DNA from: Streptomyces sp. Tu6071
Lineage (GTDB): Bacteria > Actinomycetota > Actinomycetes > Streptomycetales > Streptomycetaceae
Direction of reading: 5' to 3'
Length of the DNA: 64,000 nucleotides
Assembly: GCF_000213055.1 (NCBI RefSeq)
Contig: NZ_CM001165.1
Location: 1,240,001 to 1,304,000 of the forward strand
Shown here: one piece after another, positions 50,850-59,420 of the stretch
Numbering within the stretch: position 1 is the first letter of the stretch
How the letters are laid out: every line of letters starts with the position of its first letter
The notes under the pieces: model-generated
Seen by the model: only the letters and a program-made list of their open reading frames with translations
What the model was told of the DNA's origin: nothing
Databases searched by the model: none
Position numbers and translations under genes: made by a program

Positions 50850-52310
50850 GTGCGCCCACCCCTGCTCCGACGGCTCGGCCGTCTCCTCGTCTCCGCGCTC
50901 CTCGCGGCGACCGCCTGCACCTTCGCGCTCCCGTCCCCGGCCTCCGCCGCGGGCGGGCTCACGCAGGTCACCGGCTTCGGTTCCAACCCCGGCAACCTCG
51001 CGATGTACACGTACGTGCCCGACGGCCTGCCGCCGAACGCGCCGGTCGTCGTCGCGCTGCACGGCTGCGCCCAGTCGGCGAACGACTACTACGCCAACTC
51101 CGGCTGGACGACGATGGCCGACCGCTACAAGTTCGCGGTCGTCTTCCCGCAGACGAGCGCGGCGAACAACTCGCTCTCCTGCTTCACCTGGTTCGACCCG
51201 GCCGACACCGGGCGGGGCAAGGGCGAGGTGGCGTCGGTCGTGAGCATGGTGGACAAGGCCGCGCAGCTCTACGGCTCCGACCGCGCGCGGGTGTACGTGA
51301 CGGGCCTGTCGGCGGGCGGCGGCATGACCGCGAACCTGCTCGCCGCCTACCCGGACGTGTTCGCGGGCGGCGCGGTCGACTCGGGGCTGCCCGCGCAGTG
51401 CGCCACGAGCCAGACGGGGGCGTCCGGTTGCCAGTACGGGAGCCTGAACCTGACGCCCGCGCAGTGGGGCGACAAGGTGCGCGCGCAGAACCCGGGGTAC
51501 GCGGGCCCGTGGCCGCGCGTCGCGATCTGGCAGGGCACGTCGGACTACACGGTCTATCCGGTGAACGCGACCGAGCTGCGGGACCAGTGGACGAACGTGT
51601 GGGGCCTCTCGCAGACGCCTTCCTCGACCACCACGCTCCCGGGCAGCACCACACTGACCAGCTACGACGACGCGGGCGGCGAGCCGGCCGTGCAGCTGTA
51701 CCAGATCTCGGGCATGGGCCACGGGCTCGCGGTCGACCCGGGAACGGGCGAGGAGCAGTGCGGCAAGAGCGCCGCGTACTTCCTCGACACGATCTGCTCC
51801 AGCTACTACACGGCCCACTTCTGGGGTCTCGACGGAGCGGGAACGGGACCGGGCGACGGCGACGCCCTGCCCGCCCCGGCAGGGCTCAAGGCCGGTACGC
51901 CCACGGCGACTTCGGTGCCGCTGAGCTGGTCGGCCGTCGCGGGCGCGGCCTCGTACCACGTCTACCGGGGCGGTACGCGGGTGGGCACACCGAGCGGGAC
52001 GAGCTTCACCGACTCGGCGCTGACGGCCGGGACTTCGTACACCTGGACGGTCACCGCGGTCGACAACACCGGTAAGGAGGGCGCGCGTTCGGCCCCCGTG
52101 ACGGCGAGTACGACGGGCGGCGGCACCCCCGCCACGTGCGTCACGGCGAACAACTACGCCCACGTGGCCGCGGGACGCGCCCACGTGAGCGGCGGGTACG
52201 CCTACACGAACGGCGGCAACCAGAACATGGGCCTGTACAACGTCTTCGTCACGCACACGCTGCGGCAGACGGGCCCGGACTCCTGGGAGCTGGCGGACGG
52301 GGCCTGTTGA
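50850..52310 (+). CDS. extracellular PHB depolymerase family esterase
   Basis: The 486-residue secreted esterase hydrolyses polyhydroxybutyrate or similar polyesters. It has a signal peptide (LLRRLGRLLVSALLAATACT to ASAAG), an esterase domain with oxyanion block VALHGCAQSANDY, nucleophile Ser in TGLSAGGGMTANL and His in GMGHGLAV, a fibronectin type III domain (about residues 345-430), and a C-terminal substrate-binding-like domain (ATCVTANNYAHVAAGRAHVS, ending ADGAC). The GTG at 50850 has GGAGG upstream. Together with the divergent dehydrogenase it makes a PHB-use module. Confidence 0.9.
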   Translation: MRPPLLRRLGRLLVSALLAATACTFALPSPASAAGGLTQVTGFGSNPGNLAMYTYVPDGLPPNAPVVVALHGCAQSANDYYANSGWTTMADRYKFAVVFPQTSAANNSLSCFTWFDPADTGRGKGEVASVVSMVDKAAQLYGSDRARVYVTGLSAGGGMTANLLAAYPDVFAGGAVDSGLPAQCATSQTGASGCQYGSLNLTPAQWGDKVRAQNPGYAGPWPRVAIWQGTSDYTVYPVNATELRDQWTNVWGLSQTPSSTTTLPGSTTLTSYDDAGGEPAVQLYQISGMGHGLAVDPGTGEEQCGKSAAYFLDTICSSYYTAHFWGLDGAGTGPGDGDALPAPAGLKAGTPTATSVPLSWSAVAGAASYHVYRGGTRVGTPSGTSFTDSALTAGTSYTWTVTAVDNTGKEGARSAPVTASTTGGGTPATCVTANNYAHVAAGRAHVSGGYAYTNGGNQNMGLYNVFVTHTLRQTGPDSWELADGAC

Positions 52311-52656
52311 CGCGGCACGGCCCGGATCGCCGCTCTCCGCATTCGCGACATGAATGCAGGGGGCGGCGATCCACGTTCCGGTAAAGGCCGGTTCAAGCCT
52401 GCGCGCTTCCGCATTCCCTCAGCCCAGGCGCCATTGACGCACCACGGCTTCACGCCACGCACGGATACCGGACGCGCACCCCTCAGGGCGTTACTTCAAC
52501 CTCCTTACACAGAAGCCGCGTTGTCCTTTCTCTGTGTACGAGAAGTATTGACGCGGTTGCCGCTTGCCGCTTCACTCACTCCGCAAGGCCCCCGCACGGC
52601 CTGCGCACCTCAGGTGCGGGCACACCCCACCACACTTCCCCTGAAGGAGGAGTGCT
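52311..52656. other. gap before DUF1996 gene, with an inverted repeat
   Basis: TACACAGA (52506-52513) and TCTGTGTA (52531-52538) form a perfect 8-bp inverted repeat with a 17-base centre, in an AT-richer stretch that probably holds the promoter of the DUF1996 gene (TTGACG at 52549-52554 is a possible -35). No gene was seen. Confidence 0.5.
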
Positions 52657-53586
52657 GTGCTGCTCAGACGTTCCCCCCGCTCATCCGGCCCCCCGCACGG
52701 GCGCCGACGCCTGTGGCCGCCGCTCTTCGCGGCCCTCGGGCTCCTGCTCACGATGGTGTTCACCGGCTCCACGGCCGGCGCCGAACCCCGCTCGCCGCAG
52801 CCGGGCGCGCAGAAGGCCGACGTGGTCCGCGTCGCGGAGTTCCTCGCCGAGTGTCCCTACAGCCACCGCCTGCCCGACGACCCGATCGTCTTCCCGAACC
52901 TGCCCGGCGCCTCGCACATGCACAGCTTCTTCGGGAGCCACGCGACGAACGCGCACACCACGGTGAACGACCTCCTCGGCGCGGCGTCCACGTGCAGCCC
53001 GAGCACCGACACGTCCTCGTACTGGGTCCCGACCCTGTACGCGAACGACCAGGCCGTCGAACCGACGGGCACCACCTTCTACTACCTGGGGGAAGGGGTG
53101 CGCGACGACATCATCCGGCAGATCAAGCCGCTCCCCCAGGGCCTGCGGATCGTCGCGGGCAACGCCAAGGCGACCGGCACGAACGACCCCACGTCGATCG
53201 CCCGCTGGTCCTGCCTGCACCACGGCGAGGTCAACCCGTCGAAGGACTTCGTGAACTGCCCGCCCGGTTCCATGCTGGAGTCCTACCTCGACTTCCCGCA
53301 GTGCTGGAACGGCAGGGACCTCGACTCCGCCGACCACAAGAGCCACATGTCCTACCCGGTGAACGGGGCCTGCCCGCCGAGCCACCCGGTCCCCGTGCCC
53401 AAGCTGCGGCAGGTGCTGCGGTACCCGGTCTCGGGCAACCCCGCGGCCTTCCGGCTGGCCTCGGGTCCCGGCTACACCATGCACGGCGACTTCTTCAACG
53501 CGTGGCCCGCGGCGGAGATGCAGCGGCGCGTCACCACCTGCATCAACGCGATCGTCAAGTGCGGGGCGGACGGCACCCCGTCCTGA
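52657..53586 (+). CDS. secreted DUF1996 protein
   Basis: The 309-residue protein has a signal peptide (LFAALGLLLTMVFTGSTAGA) and the DUF1996 domain (GASHMHSFFGSHATNAHTTV, SYWVPTLYANDQAV, DFPQCWNGRDLDSADHKSHM). The family is secreted and of unknown function; the His-rich and Cys-rich blocks suggest a metal- or polymer-related role. The GTG start has AAGGAGGAG upstream. Confidence 0.88.
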   Translation: MLLRRSPRSSGPPHGRRRLWPPLFAALGLLLTMVFTGSTAGAEPRSPQPGAQKADVVRVAEFLAECPYSHRLPDDPIVFPNLPGASHMHSFFGSHATNAHTTVNDLLGAASTCSPSTDTSSYWVPTLYANDQAVEPTGTTFYYLGEGVRDDIIRQIKPLPQGLRIVAGNAKATGTNDPTSIARWSCLHHGEVNPSKDFVNCPPGSMLESYLDFPQCWNGRDLDSADHKSHMSYPVNGACPPSHPVPVPKLRQVLRYPVSGNPAAFRLASGPGYTMHGDFFNAWPAAEMQRRVTTCINAIVKCGADGTPS

Positions 53587-53661
53587 ACGGCGCCCCGCCC
53601 GGTGGGAGTCCGCTCCCGCCGGGCGGGGCCGTCGTCCGCGACACGGCGGAAAGGACCGAGC

Positions 53662-54306
53662 ATGACGGCTACGGCAGGACACCGCACGGCGGTACGGAGA
53701 GCGGTACGAGCGGGCCTCGGCCCCCTCCTGTGCGCGGCGCTCGCGGCGGGGTGCGGGGCGGACGGCACGACCCCCCGGAGCGCGAGCGCACCCGTGACCG
53801 GGACGAGCCGCCCCGCAGCGGAGGCGAGTCCGCCCCCGGCCGTCGCGAGCACGCCGTCTCCCGGAGGTCTCGGCCCCACGGACACGGGCTGGCTGCACCT
53901 CTCCCTCGCGATGGAGGAACAGTCCCTCGCCCTTCTGGAGCTGGCCCCCACCCACGGCGCGGACCCGGCGCTGGCCACCTGGGCGGGAGACCTCGCCCAG
54001 GGGCAGCGCGCCGACCTCACGACCCTGCGCGCCCTGCTCGCGGCGGCGGGCCTCGACGGCGAGAACCCGCACGAGGGCCACGACATGCCCGGCATGGTGA
54101 ACGCCGCCGAACGACGCGCCCTGGAACGCGCGCGCGGCACCCGCTTCGACGAACTGCTGCGCGCCGCGCTCCGCGAACACCTCGCCCAGACCCGCACCCT
54201 GGCGACCGCACTGCGCCGCACGGACGGCGACGCCCGCGTACACCGGCTCGCGCGCCGCATGGGCGAGCGGGCCGCGAAGGCGGAGGCGGGCCTGACGGGC
54301 GCGTGA
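53662..54306 (+). CDS. DUF305 lipoprotein
   Basis: The 214-residue protein has a lipobox (LAAGC) and a helical DUF305 domain (LHLSLAMEEQSLALLELAPT, WAGDLAQGQRADL, GHDMPGMVN). DUF305 proteins of this form carry a His/Met motif (HDMPGM) thought to bind metal, probably copper. It lies 75 bp downstream of the DUF1996 gene, and the two are likely co-transcribed. Confidence 0.88.
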   Translation: MTATAGHRTAVRRAVRAGLGPLLCAALAAGCGADGTTPRSASAPVTGTSRPAAEASPPPAVASTPSPGGLGPTDTGWLHLSLAMEEQSLALLELAPTHGADPALATWAGDLAQGQRADLTTLRALLAAAGLDGENPHEGHDMPGMVNAAERRALERARGTRFDELLRAALREHLAQTRTLATALRRTDGDARVHRLARRMGERAAKAEAGLTGA

Positions 54307-54360
54307 GCGCGCCGCCGGGACGCGTGGACCCTGGGCGCGGCCCGCCACGACCGGCGGGTG

Positions 54361-54378
54361 CGGCCGGAGCTCCGGCCG
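54361..54378. repeat. 18-bp perfect palindrome CGGCCGGAGCTCCGGCCG
   Basis: The sequence is a perfect inverted repeat without a loop, 15 bp before the HAD gene start. It would form a hairpin in the transcript or a symmetrical binding site, and may be the terminator of the DUF1996-DUF305 operon. Confidence 0.6.
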
Positions 54379-54392
54379 GGTATGTCCTCCGT

Positions 54393-54944
54393 ATGAGCGA
54401 GAGCCAGGGGGACGCGCGGCCGTTGCTGCTGATCGACGTGGACGGGCCGCTGAACCCGTACCGGGCGCGGTGGGCCCGGCGGCACGGGTACGCGAGCCAC
54501 CGGATGTGGCCCTCGGTGTGGTCGGCCCGGCACGCCGAGGGCTCGCGGGCGCTGCGGCGCGGCCTGCGCGTGCGCCTGCGGGCGGCGGACGGGCCCCGGC
54601 TCCTCGCGCTCCCGTACACCCCCGTGTGGGCGACGACCTGGGCGCACGAGGCGAACGAGATGATCGCCCCGGCCCTCGGCATCGAGGAACCGCTCCCCGT
54701 CATCGACTGGCCGCGCCTCTTCGAGACCGACCCCGAGGGCCTGTACTGGAAGACGCGGTACGTCGTCGCATGGGCGGCCGGGCGACCCTTCGCCTGGATC
54801 GACGACATGGTCACCGACCTCGACGTCCGGTACGTCGCCGAAACACACGGCCCGCACGCACTGCTCCTGCGCATCGATCCCCGCACCGGGCTGCGCGAGG
54901 CGCATTGGGAGCGGTTGCGGGAGTGGGCGGGGACGGTGGCCTGA
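54393..54944 (+). CDS. HAD-like hydrolase, RNA-repair-type
   Basis: The 183-residue protein has the HAD nucleophile motif LLLIDVDGPLNPYRARW near residue 12 and an acidic motif WIDDMVTDLD near residue 145. It resembles the HAD domain found in Swiss-Army-knife RNA repair proteins, as a stand-alone copy. Substrate unknown. The ATG at 54393 was chosen for MSESQGDARP; no partner repair genes are adjacent. Confidence 0.8.
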   Translation: MSESQGDARPLLLIDVDGPLNPYRARWARRHGYASHRMWPSVWSARHAEGSRALRRGLRVRLRAADGPRLLALPYTPVWATTWAHEANEMIAPALGIEEPLPVIDWPRLFETDPEGLYWKTRYVVAWAAGRPFAWIDDMVTDLDVRYVAETHGPHALLLRIDPRTGLREAHWERLREWAGTVA

Positions 54945-55264
54945 ACGGGGGGCGGGGGCGTACGGGCCGGGGATGAGCGGGCCGCAGGCGCGTGCGGGGC
55001 GCTTGCGCGCGGCGGGTCGCAGGCGTACCGCGCCGAGGGTGAGCGGGGTTACGGAGCACGGGCGGCGACCGTCTCGCGGGCGGGGCGATGTCGGGGAGCG
55101 GGCGCGCGTGCGGGGAGGCTGAGCGCGGCCGTGCGCGCGGACCTGTTTCGTGGGGGCTACGCGTACCGGCCGGGGCTGTCGCGTACGACCGGGCGGTGTC
55201 GGTGGGGTGCGGCACTATCGACGGCGGGGGACGGTGACGGCGGTACGGGATGAGGGGCGGCGGG
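54945..55264. other. G-rich gap, no gene seen
   Basis: No frame looks coding here. The plus strand has many G runs. It should hold the promoter of the hypothetical gene at 55265. Confidence 0.45.
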
Positions 55265-56092
55265 ATGACGCGGGAGCTGACGGCGGCGCAACGGCGCGTG
55301 ATGGAGGCGGCGGAACCGGTGACGGGACGGCTGCGCGGACCGGCGGCCGTGCTCGACCGGCTCGTGAAGCTGGGCCTCGCCTTCCGCCACCCGCGCCCGC
55401 CGCACGACTGCTTCCTGACCCCGGCCGGTCAACGCGCCCGCACCGCACCCCCGGCACCGCCCGCCTCCCCCGAGCCCGCGCCCCGCCCCGCGACGGCGGA
55501 CGGGGTCTTCGCGGCACGTACGGGCGAGGAGACCGAGCCCCCCGCGGACCCCGCCACGCGCGCCCGCGAGGTGCACGCGGCCTGGCAGGGCCTTCTGGAA
55601 CTGCGCCGGATGACGCGGGCGGACGGCGACATGGGCCGCCCCTGCGCCTGGGAACGCGCTCACCTCGTACGGGCCGCGGCACTCGCTCTGGAGGCGGCGG
55701 GCCGGGTCCCGGCGCTCGCGGGCCGAGGCGGCTACGTGGTCGGAGAATCACCGCAGCCGGAGGCGGTGGAGGTGCGGGTGAGGGGGGCATCCCGAGCGAG
55801 CGGGGCACGGAGCGAGGCGGGCAGAGGGGCGGGGGCCCCACGGGCAGAAGCCGGGAAGGGCCGCCGACCGGAAGTCGGGACGGGTGAGGCTGCCCAAGCT
55901 CCAGGGGCGGGCGTCGCAGGGATCGGGGCCGCCGGAACAGCGGCGGCTCCGGGGGCGGGTGGTGCGGTGACCGACCCCGGCCGGGAACTGGCGCTGTGCG
56001 CGGGGGCACTGGAGGCGGCGGGGTGGCAGGTGAGCGAGCACGGGGACCGGCGCGGAGGGCGCGTGGTGATCGCCTCACCGCCGCGAAGGTAG
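55265..56092 (+). CDS. hypothetical protein with possible winged-helix N-terminus
   Basis: The 275-residue protein starts MTRELTAAQRRVMEAAEPVT and continues into a short block (AVLDRLVKLGLAFRHPRPPH, DCFLTPAGQRART) that looks like a small winged-helix fold seen in conserved streptomycete proteins. A helical segment (REVHAAWQGLLELRRMTRADG) follows, then a low-complexity Gly/Ala part, then a folded end (ALCAGALEAAGWQVSEHGDR). I cannot name its function. The ATG has GAGGGG upstream. Confidence 0.65.
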   Translation: MTRELTAAQRRVMEAAEPVTGRLRGPAAVLDRLVKLGLAFRHPRPPHDCFLTPAGQRARTAPPAPPASPEPAPRPATADGVFAARTGEETEPPADPATRAREVHAAWQGLLELRRMTRADGDMGRPCAWERAHLVRAAALALEAAGRVPALAGRGGYVVGESPQPEAVEVRVRGASRASGARSEAGRGAGAPRAEAGKGRRPEVGTGEAAQAPGAGVAGIGAAGTAAAPGAGGAVTDPGRELALCAGALEAAGWQVSEHGDRRGGRVVIASPPRR

Positions 56093-56600
56093 ACCGGCCA
56101 TTGGCTCCGTGGTCAAGCCGTTCCGTACGGGGCCGGCCCCGCTGGCTGAGCAGACCCGGGCGCAGGGGGCAGTCGTTGGTGGCGGCGCTGGGGGTCCGCC
56201 CCGAAGGGCCCGACAGCCACGACGGCCACGACGGCCACGACGGCCACGACGGCCACGACGGCCACGACCCAACGGCCGCCGCCGCGCACAGTTCCCGTCC
56301 GGCGAACAGCCCCCTCCCGCCCGGGGGGCTACCCCAATACCAGTCTCTCGCACTCCGCAAGCCGTTCTCCGCCACCCACCGAAATCTGTGGATAACTCCG
56401 CCCAATCCGAAAATGCCGCCACTCAAAAGGGTGGTGACGATACGTAAAAGCTCTGCGGGCGAGTGTGCGCTCACTCACCTCGGCCACCCCCTCCCCCCAG
56501 GGAATTCGCGCGTTCGCGGGCTCGTACACACGCGGAGCGCTGTCGGTCCCGTACGAGAATGGACGGCGGCCAGAACGGGACCCGAGATCGGGAGTGGGCA
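56093..56600. other. gap with a 9-bp repeat array
   Basis: Besides the array at 56212-56265 the gap has an AT-richer stretch at 56380-56445 that may hold the promoter of the thioesterase gene. A single perfect DnaA-box-like TTATCCACA is at 56387-56395 (minus strand). No gene was recognised. Confidence 0.5.
56212..56265. repeat. 9-bp tandem repeat GACGGCCAC x6
   Basis: Five perfect copies (56221-56265) follow one copy with a single change (56212-56220). The unit is a multiple of three, but no convincing gene crosses it, so it seems to be a noncoding minisatellite. Confidence 0.9.
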
Positions 56601-57026
56601 ATGTCCGAGCAGCAGTTCAGCGTCACCGTGCGAGTACGCGGCTACGAGACCGATGTGCAGGGGCACCTCAACCAGAGCGTGTACCTCCAGTACGCGGAGC
56701 ACGCGCGGTGGGAGCTGTTCCTCGCGGCGGGCATCACGCAGGGGGATCTCGCGAAGGCGGGGATCGGGCCCGTGGTCCTGGAGACGACGATCCGGTACCT
56801 GCGGGAGTTGCGGGCCGGGGACGAGGTGACGATCGGCTGCGCGATCCTGTGGAGCGGCGGGAAGACGTTCCGCGTCGAGCAGACGATCACCCGAACAGAC
56901 GGGGTCGTCGCCGCCGAGGTCACCGGGGTCGGCGGCATCCTCGATCTGCGGGAGCGGCGGCTCGTCCCCGATCCCCGCGAGCGGGTGCACGCGCTCGCCA
57001 CCGACTCGGCGCGGCTCGGATTCTGA
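56601..57026 (+). CDS. acyl-CoA thioesterase (hotdog fold)
   Basis: The 141-residue protein is a 4HBT/YbgC-like hotdog thioesterase with the active-site block YETDVQGHLNQSVYLQYAEHAR, where Asp and the following residues form the site, and IRYLRELRAGDEVTI. It hydrolyses an acyl-CoA, of unknown chain. The ATG at 56601 follows GGGAGTGGG. Confidence 0.87.
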   Translation: MSEQQFSVTVRVRGYETDVQGHLNQSVYLQYAEHARWELFLAAGITQGDLAKAGIGPVVLETTIRYLRELRAGDEVTIGCAILWSGGKTFRVEQTITRTDGVVAAEVTGVGGILDLRERRLVPDPRERVHALATDSARLGF

Positions 57027-57163
57027 CGGCCGGTCGGACAAAAGATGCTTCCGGGTCGTTCGTGTGCCCCATCCGGCCGACACGGCGGGTAGGGGTGGGA
57101 GGCGGACGGGCGGACGGGGTACTCCTCGCGGGGGACAACGCAGTCGAGCCGAGGAGTCGCCGT

Positions 57164-59389
57164 ATGCCATGGGACCGCCGCACCTTCCTGGGACTGCTCG
57201 CGGGCGCGCCCGGAATCGCCGCCGTCGCCGGGAGCGGCACGGCCGCCGCCCACACAGGCGCACCCCGAACGCCAACGCCCTTCGCGCCCTCCGATCCCGC
57301 CGCCGCTGCGGCCCGGCGCCTCCTCGGCGCCCGCGCCGACCAGTTCCTCTTCACCTCCCTCGCACCGGACACCGAGGGCCGGGACCGCTTCGCCGTCAGC
57401 GGCCGGGCGGGACAGATCACGATCGCGGGAACGAACCCGGCGACCCAGCTCGCGGGACTGCGGCGGTACCTCAAGCAGGCGGGCCTCGCACAGTTCACCT
57501 GGGCGGGGAGCCGCGCCGGACTGCCCGAGCGGGTTCCCGCCCCCGAGGGCGGCCGGCTCGAAGGGCGCGCCGACACGCCGCACCGCTTCGTGCTCAACGA
57601 CACGAACGACGGCTACACCGGCCCGTACCACGACTGGGCCTACTGGGAGCGGGAGATCGACCTGCTCGCGCTGCACGGCTTCAACGAAGTGCTCGTCTAC
57701 GCGGGCGCGGACGCCGTCTATCAGCGGCTCTTCCAGCGGTACGGGTACAGCGACGACGAGGTGCGCGCATGGATTCCCGGGCCCGCGCACCAGCCGTGGT
57801 GGCTGCTCCAGAACCTCTCCTCGTTCCCCGAGCCCGTCACGGCGCGGCTGATCGAGCAACGAGCGGCGCTCGGCGCCCGCATCGTGGGGCGGCTGCGCGA
57901 ACTCGGCATGTCGCCCGTGCTCCCCGGCTACTTCGGCACCGTCCCGGCCGGTTTCGCCGACCGGAACCCGGGCGCGAAGACCGTGCCGCAGGGAAAGTGG
58001 ATGGGCTTCGCGCGGCCCGACTGGCTCGACCCGCGCACGGACCTCTTCGCCGAGGTCGCGGCAGCGTTCTACGAGATCCAGGAGGAGCTGTACGGGCGCG
58101 GCACGCTCTACAAGATGGATCTTTTGCACGAGGGCGGGAGCGCCGGGAACGTGCCGGTGGGGGATGCGACGCGCGGGGTGCAGCGGGCGCTGCGCGCGGC
58201 GCGTCCGGACGCGGTGTGGGTCATCCTCGGCTGGCAGAAGAACCCGCCGAAGGAGGTCGTCGCCGCGGCGGACCGTGAGGCGATGCTCGTCGTGGACGGG
58301 CTCAGCGACCGCTTCTCGGAGGTGAACGACCGCGAGAGCGACTGGCAGGGCACACCGTACGCCTTCGGCTCGATCTGGAACTTCGGCGGCCACACCGCGC
58401 TCGGCGCCAACGCCCGCGACTGGGTGGACCTCTACCCTCGCTGGCGGGACCGCTCGGGCAGCCGGCTCTCCGGCATCGCGCTCATGCCGGAGGCCGCCGA
58501 CAACAACCCGGCCGCCTTCGAGCTGTTCGCCGAACTGCCGTGGACCGAAGGGCCCGTCGACCTGACGGACTGGTTCCGCGAGTACGCGCGGGTGCGGTAC
58601 GGGGGCAGCGACGCGCACGCCGAGGCGGCGTGGGACATCTTGCGGACGACGGCGTACGGAACGCGCCGCGACGACCGGTGGTCGGAGCCCGCCGACGGGC
58701 TCTTCGGCGCGCGACCCGCGCTCGACGCCGTCTCAGCGGGCAAGTGGTCGCCGAAGGCACTGCGGTACCCGGCCGCCTCCTTCGAGCCCGCGCTCGATGA
58801 ACTATTGGCGGTGCGCGCCGAGTTGCGCGACTCGGCGACGTACCGCAGGGACCTGCTCGACGTGGCGCGGCAGGCGCTCGCCAACCGGAGCCGGACCCTG
58901 CTGCCGCGCCTGGCCGCCGCCTACCAGGCGAAGAATCAGGCCGAGTTCGCGCGGCTCGGGCGCCGCTGGATCGCGCTGATGGACCTCCTCGAACAGCTCG
59001 TCGCGACGGACGAGAACCACCTGCTCGGGCGGTGGGTCGAGTCGGCCAGGGCCTGGGGCGGGAGCGCGCGGGAGAAGAGCCAGCTCCAGTACGACGCGCT
59101 GTCGTTGCTCACGACGTGGGGGACGCGGCAGGGAGCGGACGCGGGTCTGCGCGACTACGCGAACCGGGAGTGGTCGGGGCTGGTGGGCGGGCTGTACCGG
59201 CTGCGCTGGAGCACGTACATCGACGAGTTGTCGGCGGCGCTCAAGGAGGGGCGGAAGCCGGTGGCGGTGGACTGGTTCGCGCTGGAGGACCGGTGGACGC
59301 GGAACCCGGGTGCCCTCGCGACCCAGCCTCGCGGGCAGGTGCACGAGGTGGCGGAGGAGGTGGCGCGAGCGCTCGCACGGGCGGACTGA
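57164..59389 (+). CDS. alpha-N-acetylglucosaminidase (GH89, NAGLU-like)
   Basis: The 741-residue enzyme has a Tat signal (DRRTFLGLLAGAPGIAAVAG) and the GH89 order of N-terminal, barrel and C-terminal helical domains. Seen are DWAYWEREIDLLALHGFNEV, LLQNLSSFPEPV, LYKMDLLHEGGSAGNVP with a candidate catalytic Glu, and IWNFGGHTALGAN. It removes terminal alpha-GlcNAc from glycans outside the cell. The ATG has GAGGAG 7 bases upstream. Confidence 0.93.
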   Translation: MPWDRRTFLGLLAGAPGIAAVAGSGTAAAHTGAPRTPTPFAPSDPAAAAARRLLGARADQFLFTSLAPDTEGRDRFAVSGRAGQITIAGTNPATQLAGLRRYLKQAGLAQFTWAGSRAGLPERVPAPEGGRLEGRADTPHRFVLNDTNDGYTGPYHDWAYWEREIDLLALHGFNEVLVYAGADAVYQRLFQRYGYSDDEVRAWIPGPAHQPWWLLQNLSSFPEPVTARLIEQRAALGARIVGRLRELGMSPVLPGYFGTVPAGFADRNPGAKTVPQGKWMGFARPDWLDPRTDLFAEVAAAFYEIQEELYGRGTLYKMDLLHEGGSAGNVPVGDATRGVQRALRAARPDAVWVILGWQKNPPKEVVAAADREAMLVVDGLSDRFSEVNDRESDWQGTPYAFGSIWNFGGHTALGANARDWVDLYPRWRDRSGSRLSGIALMPEAADNNPAAFELFAELPWTEGPVDLTDWFREYARVRYGGSDAHAEAAWDILRTTAYGTRRDDRWSEPADGLFGARPALDAVSAGKWSPKALRYPAASFEPALDELLAVRAELRDSATYRRDLLDVARQALANRSRTLLPRLAAAYQAKNQAEFARLGRRWIALMDLLEQLVATDENHLLGRWVESARAWGGSAREKSQLQYDALSLLTTWGTRQGADAGLRDYANREWSGLVGGLYRLRWSTYIDELSAALKEGRKPVAVDWFALEDRWTRNPGALATQPRGQVHEVAEEVARALARAD

Positions 59390-59420
59390 CCGCCCCCGCC
59401 CGCGGGAGCCCGCCGGGAGT

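Noticed and set aside
56387..56395. Perfect DnaA box TTATCCACA as a replication origin
   Set aside because: Only one box was seen, with no dnaA or dnaN gene and no box cluster.
55996..56829. Plus-strand frame with HDG peptide repeats
   Set aside because: The peptide repeats come from the 9-bp DNA array; the frame overlaps two better genes and has no domain or ribosome-binding site.
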